64,000 nucleotides of DNA from Anoplopoma fimbria (taxonomy: Eukaryota; Chordata; Actinopteri; Perciformes; Anoplopomatidae), in the NCBI RefSeq assembly GCF_027596085.1, contig NC_072469.1, positions 13,041,914-13,105,913 on the forward strand, given 5' to 3'. The first letter of the stretch is position 1; every line of letters begins with the position of its first letter. The position numbers and the translations under genes were made by a program. The notes under the pieces are model-generated. The model saw only the letters and a list, made by a program, of their open reading frames with translations. It had not been told where the DNA came from and did no database searches. This document shows, piece after piece, positions 16,041 through 53,619 of this stretch.

Positions 16041-16618
16041 TGTTTATCCACTGTTTAACAGCCGCTCCTTTGACCACAAAATATATCCCATCATTCTCCG
16101 ATCAGGCAGGGCACACTGAAGTGTGGACACACATTTTCCGATAATGAATGAACCATCTGGTGCATCAGATCATAAAAGTTACATTGAAAAGACAAGTGCA
16201 TCCACGGCTAAACTGCAACATATGGCTGTCCCTTTTTCCTTATGTTATATTTGGCTTTATTGACATAGGAGACCGGCCTCTCGGGCTGACTCTTTAAGTC
16301 TGGCATTGGGGTAACGCCATCCCTGTGATCACCCTTAACAAAACACCCGAGGATGTGGAGTTGAAAACGAGTTTCATTCAACCAAAACCAAAAATAACTT
16401 TCCAATTGAAAGCTAAAGAAAGCACTGAAACATAAACATTTAATAAAAATGTTCTGATACTGCCTGACATACCTGCATTCCCCTCACCTCAACCACACCT
16501 CTAAACCACCACCCTCCGTCTACCTATCCATCCCATCTGTCCACCGTCCGACTCTCCACCCTGCTGTATAAACCCCGGCAGCAGTAAAGCCTGTTTGCTG
16601 ACACATTGGTCCAGCTGC

Positions 16619-16621
<3 letters not shown>

Positions 16622-16708
<87 letters not shown>
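16622..16708. repeat. (GT)n microsatellite
   Basis: About 43 units. Confidence 0.97.
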
Positions 16709-16716
<8 letters not shown>

Positions 16717-19700
16717 TCACTCTGTACCATCCCATTGGGCTCTCCATCACTCCATCATTTACAATGACCGTTGTCACTCAATGTACCATCCCCATTCTTC
16801 CCCTCCGCACTCCATCACTCCATCATTTCATTCACTCAATCCGCACGTTGTCACGCAATGTCGCACACACACACACCTCCATCCCCACCACACACACACA
16901 CACATACATTACACATCTATGTAAGTGTTCACACACATGGACACGTCTGTGTGTGTTTGGCTGACCAGGAGACACGGCAGTATGAAATCATGTTACTGGC
17001 TGAAAGTCCTTCCATCTCTAATCATGGATTCATTTGTCACCCATTGGTTGATTTTGTGCATCTACAAAGCTACAAGTAATACTGTCAATAATGCACACAC
17101 AACTACTCATTTTGTAGTTCTGCAGTGGTGGTTGCTTCAACATGTTACTCAGCTTTTCACTCTTCAAATTGCTACAAAACATGTTAATACCTGATAGAAG
17201 AAGAGAGGAATCCCTGAGTGTGTGTTTTAATGGAACTACAGACATGAAATCAGTTGATAAGATGGTCAGGGGTCAAAATGTGATTTCAGGGCAAAACCAG
17301 TCTGTTCCAATGGAATCAACGCAATCTGTGGACTCACTCGCCACACAGATCTGCTCCTTTGACCAACAGAAAGCTGTCCTAGAGTTTACCTTTGGGGGAA
17401 CGAAGAGCCAAAACAGAGGAAGCTATAGCAGCTTGTTAGCTGTGATTTATCATCTATTATCACCGTAGGCTCCAGTAAACTGGGCCGGACACGAAACAAT
17501 TAAAAAAGAATCATTAGTTGCAGCCCCAGATGGCTTTGCAAGCTCTTAGCAATTAGAGCTCTGCATTAGTCCATAACAAGTAATGGCTAACATATTGACT
17601 ACAAAATCTGTGATAAATAATTGATTGAAACAAGGGAAGCGAATGAAATGATCTCTGATGATATTTTGTGTTTCATACAGCGTTAAAAAGAGTGAATGCT
17701 TTGAATCAACTGGCTGCAAATAAACCTCAACAAGCCCGGACCTTATTAAAGACAACAAATCATATGAGGGTAAGCAGCACAAACTCAAACCCGACAGGGG
17801 CCAACGACCTGACGTTTCTCTTCTGGCCATTTGCTACACCAAAAGCTTGCCTCGCCTGCCAACGGTCTTGGCTGAAAATCCTCACGACATAGATATATAT
17901 TTAGCAATTACACAGTTCTGACGACTGTGGAGAGAAGACAAATGGTGCCACATTGAGGTTTAACGGAGCCTTTTGACCAAAACATACGATCCGGTTGAGG
18001 GAATTAAAAGTGCTATAATGAGTCACAGTTTTTTTTACAGCCACATATATTTTACAGTAAACAGGTTCGACACTAATGGAAAAGCATTACTGGCTGTCCT
18101 GGAGCTATTTACAGCTGTGTGGCGTATCGATCACCATGGAACAGATCATAAATGCTTTCCCAGGGTCAAGCTGTCGGGTGCACATGGCCTCACTGATTAC
18201 ATGGCAGGCAACCAATCTACTGATGCCACAGTCTTGAGGATTTAGCAAACAACGTGGTTTACGATGCTACCAGGTAATGGACACAGCAAAGGGCGAAGGC
18301 CGGAATCAGTCTAACATCTGCCTTCCCCTCATTTGTTTCAATGGTACCACTCTGTCGATGCAGCATGGTCATCTGGCCAAAACACGTTGAGCCAGGAAGT
18401 TTCCCAAGCAGGAAAATCCTTCTTTGTGATGGTCAAACAGTTTCTTGTTCTTATTCCCCCTCCCCACAAGCCTTTTCAACATCAGAATCAGGGATCAGGG
18501 CGGCAAGGCAGCATTCACACACAATCAGATGTTTATCCCATTAATTTGAATGTGGGTGCTGCATTAAGGCTGTGGCGACGGCGAGGACCATGGGGGATGC
18601 CTGGAAAAATTTAGTGGCCTACAGTGGAAAGTTGGGATAAGGTTAAGTAGCGGTGATTGGCGGTCAGACCGAAAGACGCCCACAGGAAGAAGGGAGCAGA
18701 GACCACAAACAATGGTTTGTAACGTTATGTTTCACATGTAGTTGCATCCTTGTTGCACCAGTTTGAAACCCTTTTGTCTTTAGATGTGGCCCGGCGACAC
18801 TTTGTCAAACTACTAAGTACGATTGCATCCTAACAAAGCTGCCCAATCAGGGCCACGAAGCTTAACCATGCCGCACCAACGGAATCCCAGTAGAGTAGCA
18901 CAGGAGCATCCTAACGTGGGATCATAATGCAGTCCTTGTCCCGGACTAAACTGCCCTCAGCAGCAGCATTGTTTGACATCACAGGAGCTAATGGATGATG
19001 GATTTTCTCTGCTTCCAGATTCCTAGACAGAGGCCGGGATGAAGTGGCCCGCCGACCTTGAAGAGAGAGTATCCTAGTGCAGTCGGGACGACCCTGACTG
19101 TGGAGCACGGATCGGCTTTCCTGTGCCCCGCTTTTAACCCCGACTCCTCCTTGACCCGGACAGCTCCCAAATAAGCTTCAACATACAAGGTCACATCGTT
19201 GCCAAAGGCAACGATCCATCATTATCCCTCAGTTTATTTTCAGTGTCTCAGTGAGAAGACGGTGAGTCAATGGCTCGCAGATCCAGTCAATAGACATTCC
19301 ACAGGAAGAAGAATTCAGGATCTTTCCAACTGAGTAACTCTAGGAACCTGTCTGTTCGGCTCTCTCCTTTCCACCCTTCCTTCCTTCCTTCCTTCCCTCC
19401 CCTCCTACTAATTCACCCCTTCCTTCCATTATTTCTTTCTCCTTTCTCCTTATGACTGTAACAAGTGTCCTTCCATTTCTATACTGCAGAAGATGTATAT
19501 CACACTCAATAATCCTTATGTACACTGCCTTAAGATTAAGCATACGGGTAGTTAGGATTGAATGGACTGCAGCATAGTTAAAAGAGCTTGATAAATAATT
19601 TATATTCATGACCCATGGTCATGAAGCGTCGATCAACCTTCCATGGTTATGGAGTAACCATAAAAGTTACACATTTATTAATTCTCTCCCAAAGCAGGAC

Positions 19701-22700
19701 TAAAAGCCACACTGGTAGCAGCTCTTTTCCTCTCATTTACGCCCTATGTGTTGAACAAACAGAAGGACATTAAAGAGAATTTTAAAAAGTCCTTTGTGAC
19801 CGACATCATCCTCTGTCCAATCAGATTCCTGAAAAAAAGCCCACATATTTAAAGAACTGAGAGCTTTAGAAATAGTTCTCTATTTTCCTTGTTGGGACTT
19901 CCTGTAAAGAAAGACGACCTTTTGGGCTTTCTGCTTCGGGCCACAGCGTGGTTATTAATTTAAAAAGAATCCCATTCAAAATGGAGAAAAAAGAGCATTA
20001 ATAATTTAATCAAATGCTAGAGAGTATAAAGCCAGGAGACAAACATCTGTCTGTGTGATCTCCCTTAAATGCTTAATTACTGGATTACAGAGGGCTAACA
20101 TGTGATCAATCCAGCAGTTACACAGATGAAACAGCTTCAATACCAATGATGTATTCCTTCAACATACTATTATATCAAATATTAAGAGATTACTTCCCTC
20201 AGTATCTTTGTCCCTGACCACTGTAGTGAAAAATATATCTTATGATGTGTCATTATACATTAAATGACATACTTCCCAACAAATTCACTATGATGCAAGA
20301 ACATAATTATATATCAGGGATGATCTACCTCCTACTCATTGTAATGAAGGTTCAAACCAATTGTCTTTCATGCAGTTCAAATCAGTTCGTTTTTATGGCC
20401 AATGAGCACCTTAATTGGAAATACTGTAGGGCTGGATATTAGAATGAGTATGTTTTATCCTCACCAAAGTATCCTAAAGTGTCAAAGTTTTCATAAGAAT
20501 ACATTGTCTCTAGACATAATTAAAATATAGTTTGACTAATAGAAATATATGTTTATATATATATGTAAAGAACAAGTACTTTTTGGGGGCTGAGCCAAAA
20601 TCCAGGTATGCACTGGCATTGGTGTCAAAATAACCAGCCCTAAATGGACTACAAGTTCATCTAATTGGCTCAAATATGACACTCCTGCATGCAGTCATGG
20701 ACAGTATGTGTTAAAGACCCTGTACTTACAAATGACCTACTGAAGCTAACTTTACCGATGGATTACCAGAGGTTACGTGTTGTGTGCCATCCTTTCTTTC
20801 ACTTTTGGTTTCTATGGTCAACTAAATGACCAACCATCCTACCAACTCTACAACTACCCTCCTCCCCCTCTCCGTAACAAAGCTTCACTTCTGACATTAG
20901 ATGTTGGCAAAGGCGCTTAGTAGACCATTTGTCCAATTTGTCCTGAAAGTGGGTACTTTGTTACGCAGCTGGCTATTTTGGTCAAAATACATGTTCAGCT
21001 TTAGCAAATGTCAAACACAGTGAGAGTCAATTTTGTACGCTGCCTTAGCTGTAGGCTATTGCGAAGTCTGATTTCACCTTTGCAGTTTCCCAAAATCCAA
21101 AATTGTCCACAACTATGAAACTACTGAGAGTGGTATTTGATGTTGGCGAGAAGCCGCTGAGCGTTTAAACACTGCTAAAGGTTCAGTGCACTGACAGAGT
21201 GGCACCGTAGTAGAATGTGAAAAGCTGGGCCAATGTATTTATGAAAACAGATGTTCCCCTTTTTCTTTTTTTTTTCTTCTTTTTTACGTTTTCTTTACTG
21301 GAAATATCTGCTCTCACTGGCACCAGTCCTGCTGTGGTATTTCTATAAAAGTAAAACACTTTTCAAGGAAGTTTCTCCTCTTAACAGGAGTCTCAACAGT
21401 CCACGCTTCAGATTTTGCAACCCGAAGTAACACAACTGACTCCAGTCAAGCAGAACACTGAACAGAAGACTGCAGAGACGTGCAGGGTCGGACTCCCAGC
21501 TGCTGGAAACCTGCACTGTTTCCCTGTTTCAACAATTGAGATTTATGATATGGCCACGAACTTGACTCGACACCAACAAACACCGGGTCATACAGCACAA
21601 TTAAGTTATATGAGCTGATACATGTATCCTTCAACATAAGAGCTTCTGGTGGACGTTCTGGACTTTTTCTGCTCTTATGTTTTCGCTGGAAAGACAGCGG
21701 GGTAGCAGGGAGAAACCCAGCCAAGGGCAAGCACAGAGTTCAGGTGGGGGGTTTGAACGCCTCTCTTTCACCTCTGCACATTGTGATGCTTTACAGAGAC
21801 ACTGTAGCTGTGGATTTCAGCAACTCTGGAGAAAGTTGGTGCGACAGTGACCGACCGATGTGCCCTGTTTGATAACTCTCAAACCCTAATACCTGATCAC
21901 TTTGGCGGGCTTACGGCAAAGCAATGTGCGACGGGACAATTTAGGGCTGCGATTGGATCAGGTCCATAATGAATTCAGGGCCTTAGATCAGTTGTTCCAC
22001 CTCTTATTTCCCCACTCTCTGTAATCTGGCTGGGGGAGGATTGGAGAGTAATCTGGATAGAAGGAGGGAGACCGGGAGGGAGGGAGACAATCCTCTCTGC
22101 TGCGATTCCTCTTTATATCATCAATTTCAGGGGCAAAATGTGAAATAATGTTCCAGTGTGAACAATATGGTTCGATTTTTATAGTTAATCATTTATGATG
22201 CGGGCTGGTATCAAAAACGGACGGAAGGTTTGTTTACACATAATGTGAAGAGTTTTGTTTCGTGTAACACTAAAATAAAGAACACAGTTCATCCCTTTCA
22301 ACATCAATTGAAGTTGATCAGGGGGGGGGGGACATAACCTGTGAACTTTTACAGCCTTTCAAACGCATCGCATGCTCTTCCTCCGCTTTGATGGACCATG
22401 CTCAGTTATAATGCCTAACTCCATCATAACTGAGCAAACACCGAGGGCTTATAAATGCCATGAGGTGCAGCTGTAAGCTCTGGTCACACGCTTTGTCTCA
22501 AAATATATATTATTATTGTAATATTTAAAATAGGATTTTGACTATAATCTTGAGATCTATATTTCAACCACAGCCCTTGTAGCAAAACCAAATATTTATC
22601 CCTAATATTTTATTGTGTGTGCGTGTTAAGAGGGAATCGAGGGAAGGGAATGATTGAAAAGCTTATCTTTGTGTACCAGCAGCATCGAGGGCAGCCGATG

Positions 22701-22869
22701 ATAAGCAGTGATAAGAGCTGCAACAAAACAATAATGACATACATCTGAGTCTTCGGACTCTGACAAAGAATACACTGCAGTAAAAGTGATATTCCTTTAT
22801 TATGGCGTGGGGAAGACGTCAGTGCACGCACAGTTAAGCATGTGGGACTCTACTACGGTATTTACTTAC
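16709..22869. other. No gene recognised
   Basis: About 6 kb without a recognisable exon. A minus-strand frame at 19194-18988 (starting MTLYVEAYLG) is open for about 68 codons and GC-richer than its surroundings, but no family is recognised. A TTCC-rich stretch lies at 19370-19420. Confidence 0.45.
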
Positions 22870-23900
22870 ATACACACAATACAAGCACCGCCGCTGTCCA
22901 GCCCCTCCTCACAGACTGCAGATGAATGGACGGAGTTAAGCTACCTAGCATAACTCCGTCCTCTGTCTGCTGTGACGGTGCAACTTCACCGCGCGGTGCG
23001 CACCCATGCTGCCTCAAGGGCTGTCGGGAATATCGGAAGGACCATATTCAGTCACACGTGACCTGCCCACCTTCATAGTAAATGTGACGGGGGGGAGTGA
23101 AAGATCATCGGTATAAGCTATGAGACGTTCAAAGACAACTGTCTATGACTAGCAACTTAGAGAACGGGCAAGTAGTTACATCCCTACTGCGCGTTCACCC
23201 CGCTGCTTTTCGAAAGTAAGAGTTTCCGAGCAGCACCTGAAGGCACCGTTATATCCGACACCACTACACCGTCGCTGCGGTGCGTGCTGTGAGATCACTC
23301 ATCCAAAATCACCGTCATTTCACTGCTGCGAAAACTGTCCAGCTGTCCGCGCGCTCACCTCGCGCTCAAAGCGAACAGCGCACGTTCCTTACACACGGCG
23401 AGTACAACACAATGTTTGTCTTTAAACGTGACTCACCGTTAGTTGTCTGCTCTTTTTTTGACAGTTTGTGGAGAGTCTGTGAGCGTCGCTGTCACCGCTA
23501 CGATCCGCCCACTCGAGTGTGATCTCCGCTGGCCGCAGACTAACCTGATCCTCCCCGGAGAAGCTCTGCTCCAATCAGAGAGCGACACCGGTGACAGGCT
23601 TTCGTGTTATCCAATAACACCGACGCTCGACTGTGAGCGACGAGCTTATCGTCCAATCAGAGCTTTTGAAATCTGGGCAGGTCCTTCGTCGTCACCAAAT
23701 GCACATTTGACAGACAACTTGTACACACAATGGAGAAGTTTGACTCCTTTTACGGGACGTTGGCGGTCCAATAGCAGGGGGAGAAGGCTGTGGATACGGC
23801 CTCGGCCCAGGAAGACGCCCTTACATCGCCCAGATCACTGGAATGTCACCGCGGCGAGTTGTTGTAGCAGACACGGAGAGCCCAGTTAGAAACTAGAGAC
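22870..23900. promoter_or_regulatory. CpG-rich island with four CCAAT boxes, likely promoter of an unidentified gene
   Basis: CpG dinucleotides are far denser here than in the AT-rich flanks. Four CCAAT boxes read on the plus strand at 23571, 23611, 23653 and 23768, two of them in the same CCAATCAGAG context; this is the NF-Y type arrangement of TATA-less promoters. Minus-strand donor-like sites ACG|GTGAGT (after 23437) and GAG|GTGAGC (after 23359) suggest a noncoding first exon read towards lower coordinates. A plus-strand transcript is not excluded. No coding exon could be tied to it. Confidence 0.6.
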
Positions 23901-24429
23901 GACACGGGTGCATTCACATGTATAATAGATGGGCCAGATAGTTAGATCATTTAGTCTGTATTATTATCTATTCTTTAAATAAAATAGTCCGAGCTGCAAG
24001 CAGAAATAATTCTATGCAAATCACAATTTTGTTTATAACTCCCTTTATTTTGACAATGAGAAACTAATTGGGGATGACCGCAAGACAATTGAGATTAGTA
24101 AATGTATTGAACAAATTCTTTTTTGCTAATTTCCCCATAAGAGCTGTTAAAAATGAAATAACTTTCCATATTAAAAACGTCTTAGCGGAAAAATTAGAAG
24201 CAATTTAACCTCAAAATGGTTCAACCTCACGTGTAGGTTTAGAGTGACATCTTGTGATCAAAATGGCGAACATCAGCCATGACCTGCCTCCTCATTAGTA
24301 TATGCCTAGAGGACCAGTGTCTGGTAATGTGTAATACCTGCTGCCCTGCTTTAGTAACACCTAATAATGTTTCTGATGTGTTCACAACAACCCGTAAAAT
24401 GTTTCCTTTGTGGAAGGGAACCCTCGGGG

Positions 24430-24755
24430 AAGACTTAAAGGAGCAATACGCAATGCTGTATACAGGTCATTCAGAGCATTTATATAGCAGTAAACAACTA
24501 TTTGCTGTGTAAAGACACAGTGGAGTAATGTTGACCTGAGCAGAGAATCATGTCACTATCCCTCTGTGCGTGTTGGGATACAGAAGATAACGCCATCACA
24601 ACCTCGTCACTGTTAGATCTGTCAGCACTTCTGCTTCTTCTGCTCTGTTAACGCTAATGGTACCTTTAGCTGCAAGCCACCGGCTCAGCCGTCACCGTGT
24701 GGAGAGGTTAGAGAAATGCTCCCAATCTCATATAATGCACCTTTTAAGGAGCTAC
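24430..24755. mobile_element. MITE-like interspersed repeat
   Basis: Begins TTAAAGGAGCAATACGCAAT and ends ATATAATGCACCTTTTAA, weakly inverted ends. The interior resembles short nonautonomous repeats widespread in fish. No coding potential. Confidence 0.4.
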
Positions 24756-24811
24756 AGACGTTTGATTCTCAGTATGTCTCTTTAGACATGTTTGTTGGGC
24801 TATGTGGAAGA

Positions 24812-25380
24812 GGTTAAAGTTACTGTGAGGAGCTCCTAACTGGTTATAAAACAGTCTCAGTTTAATAGTTATGCCTCCTTATGACCTGCATCAGTAAACG
24901 AGACCATCAGCGAAAACTTTGGCTATATCTATATAGGCATTCTTAATAATCGGTGTCACCGGGTCATATTCTGCATTACGAAGACGAAATCATGCAGGTT
25001 CACTAGAAGATCCTTCAACTCAGACTCCAGCGGGGCCTCCGGGAGAGAACAGTCCACCGTGGACAGACCCAAATCCAGTTTTTCTCCAGCCTTCAACCAG
25101 CACTAGGATCTCCGGCAGGAGGAGGAAAGCTCAGCTCCTGGCAGCCGTTGGTCCCTGCAGGGAGCCAACAAAGACACCACGCTGCTGGAGACCCAGGCCG
25201 TATTGCTGGGACTGCTGGATGAAAGGAAGGCACGGGAGAACCAGAACCAGGACTGAGAGGGGCAGACTGTCAGACCCTGCTGCTGTAAAATGAGAGGTTT
25301 TCTAAAGGTCGTAAATATTACCGCATTTGTCCACAAATTAACACAAAAAGTAAGTTCCTTGTAGTAGCTTGAAAGAAAGG
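24812..25380. repeat. Interspersed repeat, copy 1 of a family also at 55.7 kb
   Basis: Shares AAAGTTACTGTGAGGA, GCTGCTGGAGACCCAGGCC, GCACGGGAGAACCAGAACCA and GTAAAATGAG, in the same order, with 55706-55985. This copy has extra internal sequence. The ends are loosely inverted, suggesting a nonautonomous DNA transposon. Confidence 0.65.
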
Positions 25381-26117
25381 AAGTTGATACTGGAAATATA
25401 TTAATAATAATTGTTCAATCACACTAAATGAAATAAGAATGAGTACTGACATCGCAAGTTTGCTTTCAAAGAGGTTTATTGAAAGAAATATTTTTGAAAT
25501 TTTATAAAGTTCAACCATTGATAATTCTATCACAAAATCAGAACCAAAGCTTCAGCGTTTCCCCCTCCAACGTTCTTCCACATTTGATATGAATAAAGCG
25601 CTGCATCGGCCAGCCCAGTGTTACCAATCTATGGTTAATATTCCATGGACTGCCATTGAGTATTAAGATTAAGAATTTTCAAAACATTTGTGAGAGCTTT
25701 TCTTTTTTTTTGTGGGTGACATCACACAAATCAGTGCTTCTAAGTCAAATGTGTTAAAGACATGCTAATGTTAACAGATTTTAACCTGTCGTGCACTGAA
25801 AATAAAGCAAGATGTGGTGATAGTTGAATCTTCAGAGTGCAGCCCGTTCCAGCTGGGCCAAAGCAGGATTGGTAATATTTTAGATGAACTTGATTTAACT
25901 TTTTTTGGGGGGGCAGAGTGGAGATGCAGCCCATCGGAGAAAATCAAGCGCTCCTTGATATTTTGGGAAACAGCCAACAGTTCTGCCCACACATGCATCA
26001 TTCGTTTACAGTGGTTCGCAACCAAAGATACAAATAAACAATATAATATTGTATCATCTAGATCACTATGTTTGCAGCTATTCAGTACCCATCTCTTCCA
26101 TGACCTGGAAGTAGTTT

Positions 26118-29320
<3,203 letters not shown>

Positions 29321-29370
<50 letters not shown>
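29321..29370. repeat. (ATCT)n tetranucleotide repeat
   Basis: About 12 uninterrupted units. Confidence 0.96.
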
Positions 29371-29938
29371 GCTGCATTTACACCTTCACACCTCAACGAC
29401 ATGCGTTGGCGGCCTGCTAAAATATGACTGACATTGATCAGATGAGGCTCCAAGGCTTTAAAATGATAATAGTTAATATAAAGAATTCTCACAAACAGTG
29501 GTGCTGAGGTAAGTTCCTGGGACCACTACAGCTGTAGTATAGAGCTCTTGGGTGACCTCCTAAGCGTTTTAAAACCTACATTGTACAGTAAAGGGTTTTT
29601 ATTTGTGCTGACTAGATTCAAAGCGATCAGTCATCCACCTTTTTGATCCACTAAAACCAGTCCAAATGTGTCCTCCACTTTAGAATCCAGTGACTTTTCT
29701 ACAGTGTGTGCAAGCAAACGCACTCTACGCCACGCTCTGCTAAAACTAGGACAAACTCAAAACACGTAGACAGGTTTAGACCTGAACTTACTGCACACAA
29801 GTAATGAGATTAAAGCACACTCACTCGTCTCTTCTTGCTGATTGCATATTGCACTGTACACAGAGTGATGGCGACTTCAGCTGGTCACCGTAAACTGGCA
29901 AACTTGTTGTTGTTTTTACGGGAACGCAGACCAACCGG

Positions 29939-50208
<20,270 letters not shown>

Positions 50209-50568
50209 CTGGGGTAGAGAGACACAAAGGATATGGAGGATATGAGGATGGAGTGTCGTGAGGAAGCAGGAAGGGCAGAGAAATCCAGAATAGAAGGAGT
50301 AAGACTAAGGAAAAACAGAGTATATCACCGTGAAACTGTGTACATATAGCAAGAGTGTGATGGAGTTGAGTATAAGTGAGTATAAGTGCTCACACACAGA
50401 GCACATATAGCGGCTCCATGAAATCTACATCGGCTCCCCTGACTCTCTCCATGAGCCGCAACAGAGTTTTGCAATTACAGCGACGGAGCCAGAGTCCTTT
50501 GTAAAGATGACAAGAACGCTTCTGAAGGCACCGACCCTCTTAAGGTTACTCTCCCAGGCAGCATGCTC

Positions 50569-50571
<3 letters not shown>

Positions 50572-50639
<68 letters not shown>

Positions 50640-50706
50640 CCTCTGGATATGCAAATGCACAGTAATGCATGGCTGTAGGAAGACAAACACACACACACAC
50701 ACACAC
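50572..50706. repeat. Two (AC)n tracts
   Basis: About 32 units at 50572-50637 and about 9 units at 50688-50706. Confidence 0.96.
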
Positions 50707-52442
50707 TTAGCAGCCACGTTTCTCTGTCACTTCTCTGACGTGATCCTCTCTGGCAGATGAACGACATCCTCGATATATTTTGATCGGGTTTCAGCCCACG
50801 TCACAGCGCTGAAACGGCTGTCATCATGACGTTGAATGACAGTGGTCTGGGTAATGATTCAGGTAGTCTAACAGTCCTGGTCTTATTGGATCTCACGGCA
50901 GCATTTGACACTTCTGACACTGCGGAGCATAATACCTCTTGATGGACTAGAAAATTGGTTGGGGTCTCTCAGAGACAGGTACTCAGGTGGTTCAGGTCAC
51001 ACAAACACACACACACACCGAACTGGACAAGGGCAAAGTGGTTCAGTATAAGAACGCATCAGCATAAGCTGAAAACAACACTGTGAGCTTTACAAAGATA
51101 GTATGCAATCTATAATACAGTCAGAAAGTATTAGAAGACATTTGTGTCACGTTATTTATGTAACCTGACACGTTGGATTTCAAATGAAATAGTGAGTGTG
51201 GTTTTGATTACTGAATGTGTTTACATTCCTATCAGATGAACAGTGAAGGTAAAAGGCTCTTTCCTGCATAACCCCTCAGTTACTCTGCCAGGAAACAAAT
51301 TGGACACATTTAAAATAAAGCAGCATTTTTTCATACTTGGCTGGTATTCCTTTGCAGTGAATGGGTCTCATGCAAGAATGTGGAATGATTTTGGTATTCT
51401 TCTCTTAACTTACTTAACTTTCCTGTTCCATATGCTCGTACTAGTGAGCCAGATTCAGCAGTGGCTCCTAGCTTTAGATACCTTTGTCAATGACCAGTGT
51501 CATCATGATGAATGCCACCTGTGAGTGAATGAGTGCACGTTCATGAGAACTGTAAATTAGCGTAATTAACACTAAAGAACGCTATAATACCATATAAGGC
51601 TTTTAACGACTGAAAAAACAGTGTCAGCAGCAGAATTAAAGGACCTGCTGAAGATAAGGAATGTGGACAAATAAGTGCTGTTAAGTTTTGTGTCCTCTGA
51701 TAGTAATACTGTCAATGAAATAAAGAAGAAGTGGTTCCAAATGAAAAACGTAGTTTAGTGTCAAACAATAGCATCAATAGGCAATTTGAATTAATGGTGA
51801 TATCGCTAGGCTATATGAATACAATAAAGTTATATCAGCCTTGAATTCAAATTTACAGAAAAATATGCACATAATTATGAAGTTAAAAAATTGCTTCCAT
51901 GTCATGAAATAAACAATCCGTTACTTTTTCTTGGAAAGCAGCAGACAATGTCACATGACTCCTAGGACAGGTCTGGACCTCTTGTGTTTGCAAAAATTCA
52001 ATTCAGAAAATGAGTGAATGCAGCAAGTTCTACTAAATCACTTGAATAAGGGGATTCAGAACAAACCTGTTCGTATGAGTGCTTCTTGAATGAGGCCCTC
52101 AAAACTAAGACATCCTTAACAGCACTTAATTCAGAATCATCCAATTACTACAAACTTCATTTACTTTTAAGACAGCTACAAGATCCTGATAAATTCAACA
52201 AAAAACCTGTTCTCATATTTTTAAAGTGTGCTTTTTATTAATTTTGCCGTATTCCGTCTAACCATCATTATACCTCACTGTTCTAATCTCCTTGTTTTAT
52301 AAAAGCTCTTCTATGGGTGGATATTTCAAACTAGGATCCTCTATATACAATATTTATTTATGTATATTGTATCCATCCCCGTCAAATAAACCATAAATAA
52401 TTAATACTAAACGGCTCCCCAATTCTGCACCATCATCTTTTT

Positions 52443-52486
52443 AATCACTCCGCTCTTGCAAGTGACTCTGCAAGAGTGGAGTGATT
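52443..52486. repeat. Inverted repeat, 18-bp arms
   Basis: AATCACTCCGCTCTTGCA and its complement with one mismatch, loop of eight bases. Confidence 0.9.
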
Positions 52487-53619
52487 CACGGAAAAACGCA
52501 GGTTTTCCATTCCCATTTCCCATTTCTAAAAAGAGACGATCCACCCTGCCTCTAAACTGTGTGACCATGTATGAGTTTTCCAAACCCCAGTGCAGCAGAC
52601 CGACGGACACATTATTATGCGGGTGGAGTCGACCTGTGTTTGGCCCTGGAAGGCAGGGACAAGTATAGCAGACAGACCAGAGTCTCCAGAGCCGTCTCCA
52701 GAGAGAGGACCAGGTGTGAGCGGTGTTTCACAATCAGGTACAAACAAGAATCTTACTCATTCAGCGAAACAGGTTGAATAAACAGACCAGAAGCACTAAA
52801 AGAAAATCCTGTATTCCATCACCTTACTCACCTCTGTGTCTTTTTTCTCAACTGACTCCATTTAGCCTCTATTACTCAATTTCCTCTGGTTCCTGTTTCC
52901 TCCTGGCCTCCACTTGACCTGCTAAACTCTCTCTTATTCTCTAAATTCTCCTTTTCTTTCCTGCATGGCTCTGTCCTATGTCCGGCAATCCTCGCTCCAT
53001 CTCTCAGACTCCATCTCTTTTCTTTTCACCCATCCTGCTCTACCTTTGCCATTCATCCTGCCTCCCGTCTCATCTTCCTTTCTTCTCATGCTTGAATGGC
53101 CGTTTTTTTATCTCTTTGGATGTCCCTTTCCTCCCTTATGCTTTCATTCTTCGATTTCTCCCTCCCACTTTCATCATCACTCTCTCTATTCCACAGTCCA
53201 TCTCGCCTTCACCTACTGTGACCCAATGGCACACTTTATGTATTTCTATGAGGATCTCATACCCCTTGTTCTGTGAGTTTTTACGCCAGTAGTTGTTCTC
53301 ATAGTTACCAAAAATTTGGCAAGAAAAAATTTACTTGATTTATTAAACATCAGCAAGAAATATTTCAGTGTGTGTCCTCTCTGTAATTGAGCCAGCCGTT
53401 TCATATCCAAGCCAAGTTTTCAGAATTCTGGCTCATCCAAAGGCTCTATTTTCAAGTATTTATGAATTTCTGTATGCAAGTCCATGCTTTCATTCAATCA
53501 CATTTGTACTGTTCTTTTATTCTTAAAGATATTAGAACAGTTGAGTTATTATATTAGAACAGTTGAGTTGAATGCTTGGTTTGTGTACTGCCTCCCTCCA
53601 CTCAACAAGATTAAGAGTT

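Noticed and set aside
22610..22831. Minus-strand hydrophobic frame with an acceptor-like TTGTTTTGTTGCAG
   Set aside because: No matching donor and no known family; too weak for an exon call.
23443..23889. 148-codon plus-strand frame in the CpG island
   Set aside because: GC-rich island sequence stays open by chance; no recognisable domain, and CCAAT boxes fall inside it. Kept as promoter instead.
52526..52777. Overlapping open frames on both strands in GC-richer sequence, tested as a candidate upstream ERG exon
   Set aside because: No similarity to the ERG N-terminus (PAS or the segment before S1) in any frame.
52965..53292. Two plus-strand frames of about 103 codons rich in Ser, Leu, Phe and Pro
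   Set aside because: Pyrimidine-rich low-complexity DNA stays open by composition; no conserved motif.
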